From: an uncultured Holdemanella sp.
GTDB taxonomy: Bacteria; Bacillota_I; Bacilli_A; Erysipelotrichales; Erysipelotrichaceae
Direction: 5' to 3'
NCBI RefSeq assembly: GCF_934754935.1
Contig: NZ_CAKVJB010000006.1
Coordinates: forward strand, 1-64,000
DNA: 64,000 bases
Position 1 is the stretch's first letter; each line of letters opens with the position of its first letter. The notes under the pieces were generated by a model. That model had not been told where the DNA came from. It saw only the letters and a program-made list of their open reading frames with translations, and ran no database searches. This document shows, one piece after another, positions 16,836-26,443 of this stretch. Both the position numbers and the translations under genes were made by a program.

Positions 16836-17495
16836 TTATGCAAGCATACCTTCAATAGTTTTGGCAATATCATTTTTAAATACGTAGCTACCCGCAACCA
16901 ATGTATCACAACCTGCATCCAATGCTGATTTATATGTATCTTGATTGATACCACCATCAATTTCAATACGATATGAAAGATTCAATTCTTCTCGTTTTTC
17001 TTTTAACCACTCTACCTTTTTAAGCATATCAGCCATGAATTTTTGACCACCAAAACCAGGCTCTACACTCATAACTAAAACTAGATCACAAGATTTTAAT
17101 ACACTTTCAAAAGGTTCAATTGCTGTATTTGGCTTAACCACAATACCGCCTTTTGCCCCTAAAGAATGAATTGTATCCAATAACCCTTGAATACGATTTA
17201 AATCATTATCTAAAGCTTCTGTATGGAATGTGACTAAATCAGCACCATTTTGAATGAAAATGGGCGCATATTTTTCTGGATCTTGAACCATTAAATGCAC
17301 ATCCATAAATAATGGACAAGCTTTTTTAAAACCTTTTAAAATATCAGGTCCAAAAGTTAAGTTTGGTACAAAATGACCATCCATCACATCAAAGTGTAAC
17401 CATTTTGCCTTAGATGCCTTTAACTCTTCAAGTTGCGCACTCACATTGGAATAATCCAAAGATAAAATTGAAGGTGCAATTACAATTTCATTCAT
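16836..17495 (-). CDS. rpe: Ribulose-phosphate 3-epimerase
   Basis: Interconverts ribulose 5-phosphate and xylulose 5-phosphate. The TIM-barrel motifs are intact: APSILSLDY, WLHFDVMDGHFVPN, DVHLMV, VMSVEPGFGGQKF and IEIDGGIN. 219 residues is the usual length. Its ATG overlaps the rsgA stop by four bases. Confidence 0.95.
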   Translation of the reverse strand: MNEIVIAPSILSLDYSNVSAQLEELKASKAKWLHFDVMDGHFVPNLTFGPDILKGFKKACPLFMDVHLMVQDPEKYAPIFIQNGADLVTFHTEALDNDLNRIQGLLDTIHSLGAKGGIVVKPNTAIEPFESVLKSCDLVLVMSVEPGFGGQKFMADMLKKVEWLKEKREELNLSYRIEIDGGINQDTYKSALDAGCDTLVAGSYVFKNDIAKTIEGMLA

Positions 17496-18355
17496 AGTTT
17501 CTTACCTCTTTCTTCCATAATATTCTTATAATCCTCATAGATCGACGCATTGATTTCACCCTTATTTACAGCTTCTTTAATACTACAATCCGGCTCATTT
17601 AAATGTTTGCAGTCTTTAAATCGACACGTATGAATATAAGGTTTAAAATCAAGAATACATTCATCTAAATGGGATGTATCTAATCTTGTAAAATCCAAGC
17701 TTGAAAAACCTGGCGTATCCGCCACCAATCCATCACACACAGGATGTAGTTGGCAATAGCGTGTTGTATGCTTACCACGACCTAAAGCTTTTGAGATTGC
17801 TTGTGTCTGCAATTCGAAATCTGGATTTAAACGATTCAATAAACTACTCTTACCAGCTCCAGATTGACCACATAAAACGGATACCTTACCATTTAAGATT
17901 TCCTGCAATTCTTTATCATCACTACCTGGATTTGAAAATACCACATCATATCCAGCTTTTTTATATTTATCTAAATCCGACAAAATTTCTTCAGAATCCT
18001 CTAATAAATCCAGTTTTGTGACACAAATCACTGGTTTTACGCCTGCTAAACCTACCAAGAAAATCAAACGATTTAAAAGATGACACGAATAATCAGGATC
18101 TTTTAAACTTGTGACAATCAATGCCTGATCGACATTGGCAATGGCCGGTCTTAAAAGACGATTTGTTCGTGGCAACACTTTATGAATGCGATACGAATCT
18201 TCAATCTTTTCATATTCTACAAAATCTCCTACAACAGGCGTTTGTTGCTGGCGCATCTTACCTCTTGGTTTGGCAATAATTTCTTCTTTTTCATTTTGAA
18301 TCGTATATTGATTCGAAATAATTTTTATAATTCTTCCCTGCTGCATATTAATCAT
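17492..18355 (-). CDS. rsgA: Ribosome small-subunit maturation GTPase RsgA
   Basis: A circularly permuted GTPase that checks 30S subunit assembly. An OB-fold N-terminus is followed by G4 (VTKLDLLE), then G1 (CGQSGAGKSSLLN), then G3 (DTPGFSSLD). The C-terminal zinc site is CRFKDCKHLNEPDCSI. Length is 287 residues. The start overlaps the prkC end by eight bases with no strong ribosome site, so translation is probably coupled; the ATG nine bases further on is an alternative. Confidence 0.94.
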   Translation of the reverse strand: MINMQQGRIIKIISNQYTIQNEKEEIIAKPRGKMRQQQTPVVGDFVEYEKIEDSYRIHKVLPRTNRLLRPAIANVDQALIVTSLKDPDYSCHLLNRLIFLVGLAGVKPVICVTKLDLLEDSEEILSDLDKYKKAGYDVVFSNPGSDDKELQEILNGKVSVLCGQSGAGKSSLLNRLNPDFELQTQAISKALGRGKHTTRYCQLHPVCDGLVADTPGFSSLDFTRLDTSHLDECILDFKPYIHTCRFKDCKHLNEPDCSIKEAVNKGEINASIYEDYKNIMEERGKKL

Positions 18356-20015
18356 AATACAGTGTTACAACACTGTTTGTTCCTTCCTGTACATATTCAG
18401 TCCCTACATCTGGTGAGACACTAATGACTTTATTACTTCCTGAACCATCTGAAATTTTACTTAAAACAGCCGCAATACCAAGATCATTCAATTCGTCTTT
18501 GGCATCCAATACATCTTTTCCAATCAAATCCGATGGAATCACAATAGAAGGATATGTACTTACGACTAAAGTTATCGTTTTTTTACTATCTGGATCAATT
18601 CGAGTTCCTGGCGTTAAACCCTTTTGTTTCAAAACAATACCTGGATCTAAATCTTTTTTACCCATGTACTGCACAACAATATTTACATTTGGACAATTCT
18701 TTTCCAATTCATATTCAGCATCCGCATACGTTCCATCGGTAAAATCTGGTACTAAATATGTCGCACCTTTAGATACAGTTAAAACAATTTTTGTATCATT
18801 TAAAATAACATCACCCTTTTTATGTGAAGACTTAATGATCTTGCCCTTTTCATATTTATCATTCGCCCTATACACATATGTGACTTTGGAAGTATTAAAA
18901 TGCGCATCCTGCAATGTATCAATCGCATCTTCTTGCGTTTGTCCAATCACATCTGGCATGGTTTGATAGCCTAAAAATCCGCTAATTCGAATAATTCCTG
19001 TAATACTTGCGACAAGCACTAAGACAACGATTCCAATAATGACAGCTGCTGAAATCATCAATGCAGGAATCCAATTTCTTGGTTTCTTTTCGACTTTTGT
19101 TGGCTCTTCATCCTCAAAATCAAGATGACCATTATCAAATTTCAACAATTCACTTGTTTGATCTTGATCCACTTTAATACGTTTCATATTCCGATATTCA
19201 TCATCCATGCAATGAATCAAATCATAAAGCATTTCTTTACAAGAAACATAACGATCAGATAGATTTTTAGCCGTCGCCTTTAAAATAATATTCTCTACCG
19301 ATTGCGGAATGTTCGGATTAAAATCACGAACATATGGCATTGGCTTACGCAAGTGCTTGATTGCGATTTCGGTTGGTGTTTTTCCTGTAAAAGGAACTTT
19401 GCCTGTTAATAATTCATAGAATACAATACCCAAAGAATATATATCGACTTGTTCATTGGGTTCTTTTCCCTGTGTTGTTTCAGGAGCTAAGTAGTGTGCT
19501 GAACCCATAACTGTATTATTAAAAGTTAATTGTACGGATCCATTGGCTACCGCAATCCCAAAATCCGTAATTTTTATCGTTCCATCATCCTTAACTAAAA
19601 CGTTTTGCGGTTTAATGTCACGATGAATAATTTTATGTTCATGCGCATGATTTATCGCACTCACTAATTGTTTCATAATGCCTATGGCCTCATCAACATC
19701 TAAGGCACCGCGCTGCGCAATCAATTCTTTTAATGTTCTTCCGCGAATAAATTCCATAACGATATAGTGCATACCTTCGTATTCACCCACATCATATATA
19801 TCCACTACATTAGGATGGGATAACCGACTTGCAGCACTTGCCTCACGTTGAAAGCGAACAAGTGCCATCGCATCTTGACTTAATTTATCACGTAGAACTT
19901 TGATTGCGACAATACGATTTAAAATGGTATCTTTTGCCTTATAGACATCCGCCATACCACCTTGTCCAATCAAAGACAAGATTTCATAACGATTCGCTAT
20001 CTGTTCCATCATCAT
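18348..20015 (-). CDS. prkC: PASTA-domain Ser/Thr protein kinase
   Basis: A membrane kinase that reads cell-wall fragments and phosphorylates growth and division targets. The kinase domain has the glycine loop GQGGMADVY, catalytic Lys in AIKVLRD, HRDIKPQNVL and DFGIA. One membrane helix (ALMISAAVIIGIVVLVLV) precedes three extracellular PASTA repeats beginning near MPDVIGQTQEDA, YLVPDFTDGTYADA and IVIPSDLIGKDVLDA. I use the ATG at 20015, which follows the prpC stop (TAATATG) with GGAG nine bases upstream. The first possible ATG would overlap prpC by 17 bases. Confidence 0.95.
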   Translation of the reverse strand: MMMEQIANRYEILSLIGQGGMADVYKAKDTILNRIVAIKVLRDKLSQDAMALVRFQREASAASRLSHPNVVDIYDVGEYEGMHYIVMEFIRGRTLKELIAQRGALDVDEAIGIMKQLVSAINHAHEHKIIHRDIKPQNVLVKDDGTIKITDFGIAVANGSVQLTFNNTVMGSAHYLAPETTQGKEPNEQVDIYSLGIVFYELLTGKVPFTGKTPTEIAIKHLRKPMPYVRDFNPNIPQSVENIILKATAKNLSDRYVSCKEMLYDLIHCMDDEYRNMKRIKVDQDQTSELLKFDNGHLDFEDEEPTKVEKKPRNWIPALMISAAVIIGIVVLVLVASITGIIRISGFLGYQTMPDVIGQTQEDAIDTLQDAHFNTSKVTYVYRANDKYEKGKIIKSSHKKGDVILNDTKIVLTVSKGATYLVPDFTDGTYADAEYELEKNCPNVNIVVQYMGKKDLDPGIVLKQKGLTPGTRIDPDSKKTITLVVSTYPSIVIPSDLIGKDVLDAKDELNDLGIAAVLSKISDGSGSNKVISVSPDVGTEYVQEGTNSVVTLYYD

Positions 20016-20016
20016 A

Positions 20017-20757
20017 TTATTGTTCTCCATCATTCTCCATTAAAATAACTGAACAATTGTCGTATCCACCTGATTGGTTGGCTCTTGCGATCAATGTATC
20101 CACTTTTTCCTGCAAAGAAAGACTTGGATCATGTACAATATCGGAAATCACTTTCTTTTCAACATATCCATGAAGCCCGTCACTTGAGATCAATAAATAG
20201 TTATATGTATTTTCAATCTTATTGATATCGATACGGAATACATGCCATACACCAAGTGCATTCGTTAAAGTATTTTTTTTAGGATGCGTTTTGGCCTCTT
20301 CACTTGTGATCTTGCCTTCCTTTAAAAGTTGAGCAATTACACTGTGATCTTCACTCATTTGAATCAATTCTCCATTATAATCGGCATAAATTCTTGAATC
20401 TCCCACATTGAAAATAAAGGTTCCAATTTTAGCTACAATTACACCAACAGCCGTTGTTCCCATACCTCTTTCGTTCGGATTTTTTAAACTTTTAGCATAA
20501 ATAAAATCATTCGCCTGATTTAAATTTTCACGAATCCAATTATCAACCTGTCGATCTTTATTAAACTTAGGAGCCTTCATAAAAGCTTCATACATCGTCA
20601 TGACCGCTGTATGACTGGCCACTTCTCCTGCCTTTGCCCCACCAATACCATCACAGACGATGGCCATCCATTCATCATTGTCATTATGAGCAATACAATA
20701 ATCATCTTCATTTAATTTTCTTACAAGACCTACATTCGTATTCGCAAAAACTTTCAT
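20017..20757 (-). CDS. prpC: PP2C-type protein phosphatase partner of PrkC
   Basis: Removes phosphate from PrkC and its substrates. PPM-family metal motifs are present: NEDDYCIAHN, VCDGIGGAKAGEVAS, NVGDSRIYA, SSDGLHGYV and GGYDNCSVILM. The length of 246 residues and the position just before prkC are standard. rlmN ends four bases upstream of its start. Confidence 0.95.
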   Translation of the reverse strand: MKVFANTNVGLVRKLNEDDYCIAHNDNDEWMAIVCDGIGGAKAGEVASHTAVMTMYEAFMKAPKFNKDRQVDNWIRENLNQANDFIYAKSLKNPNERGMGTTAVGVIVAKIGTFIFNVGDSRIYADYNGELIQMSEDHSVIAQLLKEGKITSEEAKTHPKKNTLTNALGVWHVFRIDINKIENTYNYLLISSDGLHGYVEKKVISDIVHDPSLSLQEKVDTLIARANQSGGYDNCSVILMENDGEQ

Positions 20758-20761
20758 CGAC

Positions 20762-21805
20762 TTAGATTCCTTCCTTTTTAATTTCCTTAATTCTTAACTG
20801 ACCACAAGCTGCATCAATATCATTACCATGTTCTTTTCGAATTGTGCAACGCACATGATTTTTCATCAATAAATCATAGAAGACCATTGCCTCATCATGC
20901 GTAACGGATTTAAAGCCTTTTTCATCCACCGCATTATATGGAATCAAATTCACATAGGCATTCATTCCATGCAAAAGCTTCGATAATTGTTTGGCATGTT
21001 CAGGACGATCATTAACACCCTTTAATAAAATATATTCAAATGTCAAACGACGATTATTTTCCTTACCATAATATTGAATGGCTTCCATTAATTCCTTCAA
21101 TGGATATGCATGGTTGACTGGCATCAATTGATCACGCAATTCATCATTTGGTGCATGTAAACTAATGGCCAAATTGTATTGTGTGTGTTCATTCGCAAAA
21201 TCATAGATTCTAGGTACAATTCCACAAGTCGAAATTGTGATATGTCTTGAACCAATACCTAAACCACGATCATGATTCACCGTTGCTAAAAAATTCATAA
21301 CATTGTCATAGTTATCAAATGGCTCTCCTGTTCCCATGACAACAATGTGTGATAGGCGTAGGTTATCTTTATCCAATTCCTTTTGAACATACATAACTTG
21401 GGCTACCATTTCCCCACTTGTTAGATCTCTTTTTTTCTTTGTTAAACCACTTGCACAAAATGCACACCCCATATTACATCCAACTTGACTTGAAACACAT
21501 ACACTTCTTCCATAGTCAAAGACCATCATAACACTTTCTAATAGGGCTCCATCACTTGTTTTAAATAAGAATTTTGTCGTTCCATCATGTGAAACTTGTT
21601 TTTTTATTAATTCTAAAGGATTCACAATAAAATCTTTCTTCAAGATTTCTCTTGTTTCCTTTGATACATTCGTCATTTCATCAATATCAAATACGCGGTT
21701 ACGATATAACCATTGAAAAATTTGATGTCCACGATAAGATTTCCATCCATGATCCAATGCATATTCGCACATTTGATCGTAATTTAAATTGTATAAACTT
21801 TCCAA
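20762..21805 (-). CDS. rlmN: 23S rRNA/tRNA adenine-C2 methyltransferase RlmN
   Basis: A radical-SAM enzyme that methylates A2503 of 23S rRNA and A37 of some tRNAs. The CxxxCxxC cluster motif is CNMGCAFC. GTGEPFDNYDNV and the C-terminal Cys in DIDAACGQL complete the active site. Length is 347 residues. Confidence 0.95.
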   Translation of the reverse strand: MESLYNLNYDQMCEYALDHGWKSYRGHQIFQWLYRNRVFDIDEMTNVSKETREILKKDFIVNPLELIKKQVSHDGTTKFLFKTSDGALLESVMMVFDYGRSVCVSSQVGCNMGCAFCASGLTKKKRDLTSGEMVAQVMYVQKELDKDNLRLSHIVVMGTGEPFDNYDNVMNFLATVNHDRGLGIGSRHITISTCGIVPRIYDFANEHTQYNLAISLHAPNDELRDQLMPVNHAYPLKELMEAIQYYGKENNRRLTFEYILLKGVNDRPEHAKQLSKLLHGMNAYVNLIPYNAVDEKGFKSVTHDEAMVFYDLLMKNHVRCTIRKEHGNDIDAACGQLRIKEIKKEGI

Positions 21806-21836
21806 AATAGCACCTCAATTTCTGCCTTTCATTATA

Positions 21837-23030
21837 TCATTTACGCACTAGTTTTGCCATATAGAAGCCATCTTGTGTCGCATCGCTAAAGATTGTTTTT
21901 TCTTCGACTAAACTAAACTCTTCATGTGCCTTCAAAAACTTCTCAATCTGTTTTTCATTCTCTTTTTTATTCATTGTACAAGTTGAATAAACTAAAGTTC
22001 CACCAACCTTAACATATTGACATACATTTGAAAGTATAGAATATTGTAAAGGAATCAATGTATCCATATCTTCTGGGACCATATGTAATTTAATGTCTGG
22101 TTTTCTAGATAGTACACCATAGCCAGAACAAGGTACATCACATAAAATGCGATCATATAAAGCAGAACTTTTCAATGTTGTCGCATCCTGTACACCTGCA
22201 TGTATAATATCGATTCCTAATCGTTTGGCATCCTTTTCAATCAAGTCTTTACGATGGGCATGCAAATCATACGCATCAATATGCCCTTGATTATGCATCC
22301 TTTCTGCCATGGCCATACTTTTTGTTCCTGGAGCTGCACAACAATCTAGAATCGTTTCATTTTCTTGCGGATCTACAAACTTTGCAATTTCAAAACTACC
22401 CTCATCTTGTGCACTCATATAGCCTTTTTGATAGTATGTATGATGAAAATAGTCATTTCCTTTATAGATATACAATGGGTCTTGAATACAATCAAATGTA
22501 TCCCTATCAAAATCCGATTCATTTGTGTTTAATACATTTCGACGAACATACATCGGTAAAATGTTCACACTAGCACTGGCCATCACTAAAGCTTTTTCTT
22601 GTCCATATTGAGAAATCCACATCTTATATAGCCAATCGGGTAAAGAATATTTCAAAGCCACATTATCGGTTTCAATGGGTTTTACCTTATGTAGCACCGC
22701 ATTTGTAAGTCCAGCATATTTCACATTGATTTTTTTGGCAATATTGACCGCATCATTGACAATCGCATAGCTTGGCACTTTATCCAAAAACAACAATTGA
22801 TATGTACTCATTGTAAGTAATACATCCATTTTTGGATGTAATGTATTCTTCACATACTTTGACCAACACGCTTTACAATATCGATAGTTTTGAATCGTAC
22901 CATAAAAGATTCTTGTGGCCAAAGCACGATCTTTTTCATCCACTTCGTGCAAGTGATTTCTCAAATATAAATTGGAATATACTTCTTTATTTACCACTTC
23001 ATCTAAAGCTTTCCATATCCACTTTCTCAT
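21837..23030 (-). CDS. rsmB: 16S rRNA m5C967 methyltransferase RsmB
   Basis: An N-terminal NusB-like RNA-binding domain (residues ~1-130) precedes a SAM-dependent methyltransferase domain. LDCCAAPGTKSMAMAE is the SAM site, CDVPCSGYGVLSRKPD carries one catalytic Cys and YSTCTMNKKENE the second. At 397 residues it is somewhat short of the usual ~430-450. In many firmicutes def and fmt lie between priA and this gene; here they are absent and rsmB starts one base after the priA stop. Confidence 0.94.
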   Translation of the reverse strand: MRKWIWKALDEVVNKEVYSNLYLRNHLHEVDEKDRALATRIFYGTIQNYRYCKACWSKYVKNTLHPKMDVLLTMSTYQLLFLDKVPSYAIVNDAVNIAKKINVKYAGLTNAVLHKVKPIETDNVALKYSLPDWLYKMWISQYGQEKALVMASASVNILPMYVRRNVLNTNESDFDRDTFDCIQDPLYIYKGNDYFHHTYYQKGYMSAQDEGSFEIAKFVDPQENETILDCCAAPGTKSMAMAERMHNQGHIDAYDLHAHRKDLIEKDAKRLGIDIIHAGVQDATTLKSSALYDRILCDVPCSGYGVLSRKPDIKLHMVPEDMDTLIPLQYSILSNVCQYVKVGGTLVYSTCTMNKKENEKQIEKFLKAHEEFSLVEEKTIFSDATQDGFYMAKLVRK

Positions 23031-23031
23031 G

Positions 23032-25125
23032 CTATTCCTCCATCATAATTGGATGCATATTCACATCCACAATCTGTTTTGTTTCATCTAAATAATCTCG
23101 AACAAGCTTATGCAGCAACTTATCGTCCTTTGATTTTAAAATCAAGCGAACACGATGTTTCTTTTGTTGCATACGAATTTCAATTGGGCCTAAAACTCGT
23201 AGTGAAGAAAAATACTCTTTCGCGCCATTTGCCATCTTATAAGCTTCCTTTAAATCAAAATGCGTAAACACCAAGGTACATAAATATACATATGGTGGAT
23301 ACATACCTAAATGGCGATAGCGCATTTCTTGATTAAAAAACATCTTATAATCATGCATCTTAACACATTGCATCACAAAATGATTGGGATCAAAAGTTTG
23401 AATCATGACTTCACCTTTTAACTTTCCTCGACCACTTCTTCCACTTGCCTGTTCTAACATTTCATAAGCCGTTTCACTCGCTCTATAATCATTTCTACAA
23501 AGCGTGGCATCCGCATTTAAAATACCTACTAGAGTTACTCTTTCAAAATCAAGTCCTTTTGCGACCATTTGTGTACCAATCAATAAATCGCCTGACTCCT
23601 CAAATTCTTTTAACAACTTTTCATGCGCATTCTTTTTTCGCGTGCTATCCGCATCCATACGAACGACATGATGATCCTTAAAAATTTCAACGATCTGTTC
23701 TTCTAATCGCTCTGTACCCATACCGGCCTTAAAGTAATTCTTCGAATGACAACTTGGACATTCTTCTATAAATGGAAATTGCCTTCCACAACAGTGACAA
23801 ACTAAGGCATTTTGATTTTTATGATACGTTAAGGCTACGCCACAATCTGGACATATACGAACGTGTCCACAATCGCTGCAGCGAACAACAGGAAGATACC
23901 CTCTTCGATTTAAAAGTAAAATAACCTGTTCTTTTCTAGAAAGACGTTCATGAATAGCTTGAAGTAATGTTTCAGATAGGCCATTTGTGACTCTTTCTTT
24001 TTTCATATCCACCAAACAAATTTCAGGCATTTCATGAATGCGATTTTTAAGTTCGATCAATTCATATATATTTTTATAGGCTCTTGCGTATGATTCTAAA
24101 GAAGGTGTGGCACTTGCCAAAACAACTTTACACTTATGATAAGCCGCACGAAATAACACAATATCTCGTGTGTGATAGCGTGGTGTATTGTCTTGTTTAT
24201 AGCTTGAATCATGTTCTTCATCCATTAAAATCAATCCTAATGAAGTAAATGGCATAAAACAAGCACTGCGCGTACCTACCACAATATCGACTTTATGATC
24301 TTTCACTAAATTATATTGTTCCAACTTTTCTTGTGCATTTAATCCAGAATGATAGATCGCAATCTTTTGTTTAAAACGAGCCTGCACTCTTTGTATCATC
24401 ATGGGTGTCAAACCAATTTCAGGAACAAGAAATAGCACTTGTTTTCCAGATGCTAAAACATCTTCGGCAAGCCTTAAAAAGACTTCGGTTTTACCAGAAC
24501 CCGTCACACCATGTAGTAAAGAGACAGTCTTATCGGTATTTTGAATGGTTTTAATGGCACATTCTTGTTCAGAAGTTAATGAATGAATCACATCCGCAAT
24601 TTCACGAACAGAAGTATTTGAATCTTTAATTCGTTTTTCAATTGTAATATAGCCTTTATCCAATAATACTTTTGCGATCGATGGACTCACTTTTCTAAGT
24701 TCACTCATCTTACATGGATAGCTAAAACTAGATAAAACTTCTTTTTGTCGGGAAGTTAAAGGTAAATCCGAATCATTCAATATCGCATAGTCTTCATAGA
24801 TAATTTTTGAATGATTACTAGATGGACGAAGTGCTGGTGGTAACATCGTTTTATAACAAGTTACTTTTGAACTCGCATAAAAATCAGCCATATAATTTGC
24901 CAATAACTTGAGTTCATTATTCAATAATGGCTTATCATCTATGACTTCAATAACAGGTTTAATATTTTTAAAATCGCTTTCTACATCGACCTCTTCGACA
25001 AATCCTACAAGTGTTCGATTGTTGAATTCAACACGGACACGACATCCAACTTCAACATCTTGATCACAAGAATAAGTAAAAGTATTACGTAGGCGATTAT
25101 ATTCTACATATACATTAATCAGCAT
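23032..25125 (-). CDS. priA: Primosomal replication restart helicase PriA
   Basis: Reloads the replisome at stalled forks. The 697-residue protein has the 3'-DNA-binding N-terminus, Walker A LLHGVTGSGKTEVFLR, DEEHDSSYKQD, a zinc-binding set of paired cysteines (CSDCGHVRICPDCG, CHCCG, CPSC) and the helicase segments GTQMVAKGLDF and QASGRSGRGKLKG. It is the first gene of a ten-gene minus-strand run. Confidence 0.95.
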   Translation of the reverse strand: MLINVYVEYNRLRNTFTYSCDQDVEVGCRVRVEFNNRTLVGFVEEVDVESDFKNIKPVIEVIDDKPLLNNELKLLANYMADFYASSKVTCYKTMLPPALRPSSNHSKIIYEDYAILNDSDLPLTSRQKEVLSSFSYPCKMSELRKVSPSIAKVLLDKGYITIEKRIKDSNTSVREIADVIHSLTSEQECAIKTIQNTDKTVSLLHGVTGSGKTEVFLRLAEDVLASGKQVLFLVPEIGLTPMMIQRVQARFKQKIAIYHSGLNAQEKLEQYNLVKDHKVDIVVGTRSACFMPFTSLGLILMDEEHDSSYKQDNTPRYHTRDIVLFRAAYHKCKVVLASATPSLESYARAYKNIYELIELKNRIHEMPEICLVDMKKERVTNGLSETLLQAIHERLSRKEQVILLLNRRGYLPVVRCSDCGHVRICPDCGVALTYHKNQNALVCHCCGRQFPFIEECPSCHSKNYFKAGMGTERLEEQIVEIFKDHHVVRMDADSTRKKNAHEKLLKEFEESGDLLIGTQMVAKGLDFERVTLVGILNADATLCRNDYRASETAYEMLEQASGRSGRGKLKGEVMIQTFDPNHFVMQCVKMHDYKMFFNQEMRYRHLGMYPPYVYLCTLVFTHFDLKEAYKMANGAKEYFSSLRVLGPIEIRMQQKKHRVRLILKSKDDKLLHKLVRDYLDETKQIVDVNMHPIMMEE

Positions 25126-25131
25126 GCATCT

Positions 25132-25137
25132 ATTATA
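25132..25137 (-). promoter_or_regulatory. Possible -10 box very close to priA
   Basis: A perfect TATAAT on the minus strand lies only six bases before the priA ATG. No convincing -35 was found. If it is real, the transcript would begin at or within a few bases of the start codon, that is, leaderless or nearly so. No ribosome binding site is seen. Confidence 0.35.
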
Positions 25138-25151
25138 GCATTAATCTGGAT

Positions 25152-25179
25152 TTGACATTGATATTTATTTTGGTATATT
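25152..25179 (+). promoter_or_regulatory. Predicted promoter of the frameshifted mini-gene
   Basis: TTGACA (25152-25157), a 16-base spacer and TATATT (25174-25179), followed by AAGGAGA before the ATG at 25199. Confidence 0.55.
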
Positions 25180-25198
25180 TGAACATAAGGAGATAGGT

Positions 25199-25353
25199 AT
25201 GCATATTTTTCTTGGAATTTAAACATTATTTCAGGAATTATCATTGGTTTTGTCGTAAAGCCATTCAACAATCAAGTTGTGGATATTTGTGTATCCCTAT
25301 TATTCTTTGTGAATGGAATCTTAGACATCCAAAAAGCCTTCAAAAACAACTAA
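25199..25353 (+). pseudogene. Frameshifted small membrane protein gene
   Basis: With promoter, AAGGAG site, ATG and terminator, this has all parts of a gene, but the frame closes after seven codons (MHIFLGI-stop). If the TTT at 25218-25220 had one more T, the frame would run on as LNIISGIIIGFVVKPF, QVVDICVSLLFFVNGIL and end DIQKAFKNN. That is a 51-residue protein with two hydrophobic helices, stopping exactly at the terminator. Either the gene is broken or the assembly lost one T. The family is unknown. Confidence 0.7.
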
Positions 25354-25374
25354 AAGCACCCAAACGGTGCTTTT
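25352..25374 (+). terminator. Terminator of the frameshifted mini-gene
   Basis: AAAAGCACC / GGTGCTTTT stem with a five-base loop, beginning at the mini-gene stop codon. Confidence 0.75.
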
Positions 25375-25387
25375 ATCATTTACTGAA

Positions 25388-25529
25388 TTATAAGCCATAT
25401 TTCTTTCTCATTTCTTGAATAGCTACTTTTGCATCCTTAATCTCTCCTATATCAATTTGGTATTTGGAAATCGTAATATCTTGGTACATTTCAAGTTTTT
25501 TCAGAGTTGATTCATTCGTTTTGTGGCAT
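25388..25529 (-). pseudogene. Frameshifted small gene downstream of the EAL gene
   Basis: An ATG at 25529 with AAGGAG eight bases upstream opens a frame that stops after MPQNE. Removing one A from the AAAA run just downstream restores a 46-residue charged protein that reads TNESTLKKLEMYQDITI and ends AIQEMRKKYGL. The 142-base span is one more than a multiple of three. It lies 15 bases after the EAL stop and probably shares its transcript. Function unknown. Confidence 0.55.
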
Positions 25530-25544
25530 AATATGATCTCCTTT

Positions 25545-26330
25545 TTATGACCTTATCATACCATGAATATTCATTAAATATTGTAAAGCTTGACTTGATA
25601 CACCATTAAACTTACAGTCAGGTAGCCCTAAGTAATAGCCTTGCCCATAATGCACATGCAAGTTACATACACATTCTAATTCTTCTTGTGTTTCAATGCC
25701 TTCCGCGATAAGCTTAAATCCCATTTCATCACAATACTCAACCAATAGTTTCATCATACTTTGTTTAGACTTACTTAAATGAATATTACGTACCAATTCA
25801 ATATCAGCCTTTAGATAATTGGGTGTTGTATTCACCACACGATTTAATCCTGAATATCCTGCTCCTACATCATCCAAGGCGATTTGGTAGCCTTGATCAA
25901 TATAGTGATTCATAATGGATTGCAGTAACACATAGTTTTCAATGTCTGTTCTTTCTGTGATTTCAAAGACAATATCTTCATTTAATAATCCAAACTTTTC
26001 TAATTTTCGATTCGTAAAGCCGGATATAAAGTTCGAATCCTGAAAAATTTGTCCATCCACATTTAAGAATATCTTTGTACCCAAAGGTTTATGTACAGAT
26101 GCTTTTAAAGCTTTATCTCGACAAAGCTTTTCTAATTTCCATACGCAATCATATTGTTCTGCCAAATTAAATAATTGTTCTATATTTAATTCTATATTTT
26201 TACTTTCAATCCGACTCAACGATTCATACGCAACCACATTACCATTTTTTAAATCCACAATGGGTTGAAATACAGGATAAATGGCTTTCGTATCTAAAAT
26301 CGTCATTAGTACTTGTTTATTCTTATTCAC
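25545..26330 (-). CDS. Cyclic di-GMP phosphodiesterase (EAL domain)
   Basis: A 261-residue stand-alone EAL domain with no membrane segment. The EAL signature reads YESLSR (Glu36), a common variant. The other catalytic positions look intact: LNVDGQ, EITERTD, ALDDVGAGYSGL, YLKADIELV, AEGIETQEEL and GQGYYLGLPD. It should therefore hydrolyse cyclic di-GMP. With the GGDEF protein at 13.9 kb, the window encodes both making and breaking of the signal. Confidence 0.88.
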   Translation of the reverse strand: MNKNKQVLMTILDTKAIYPVFQPIVDLKNGNVVAYESLSRIESKNIELNIEQLFNLAEQYDCVWKLEKLCRDKALKASVHKPLGTKIFLNVDGQIFQDSNFISGFTNRKLEKFGLLNEDIVFEITERTDIENYVLLQSIMNHYIDQGYQIALDDVGAGYSGLNRVVNTTPNYLKADIELVRNIHLSKSKQSMMKLLVEYCDEMGFKLIAEGIETQEELECVCNLHVHYGQGYYLGLPDCKFNGVSSQALQYLMNIHGMIRS

Positions 26331-26443
26331 AATTATGAGGATACAAAAGATTTATTAATGACTATGCAAGTTGAAATTAAATCTTTGTTAAATATGTTAC
26401 ACTATTCTTAAGCATACACACATACTTAAAGGAAAATAATATA

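Noticed and set aside
18424..18966. 180-codon plus-strand frame opposite prkC
   Set aside because: Antisense shadow of the PASTA repeats; composition and hydrophobic pattern are not protein-like.
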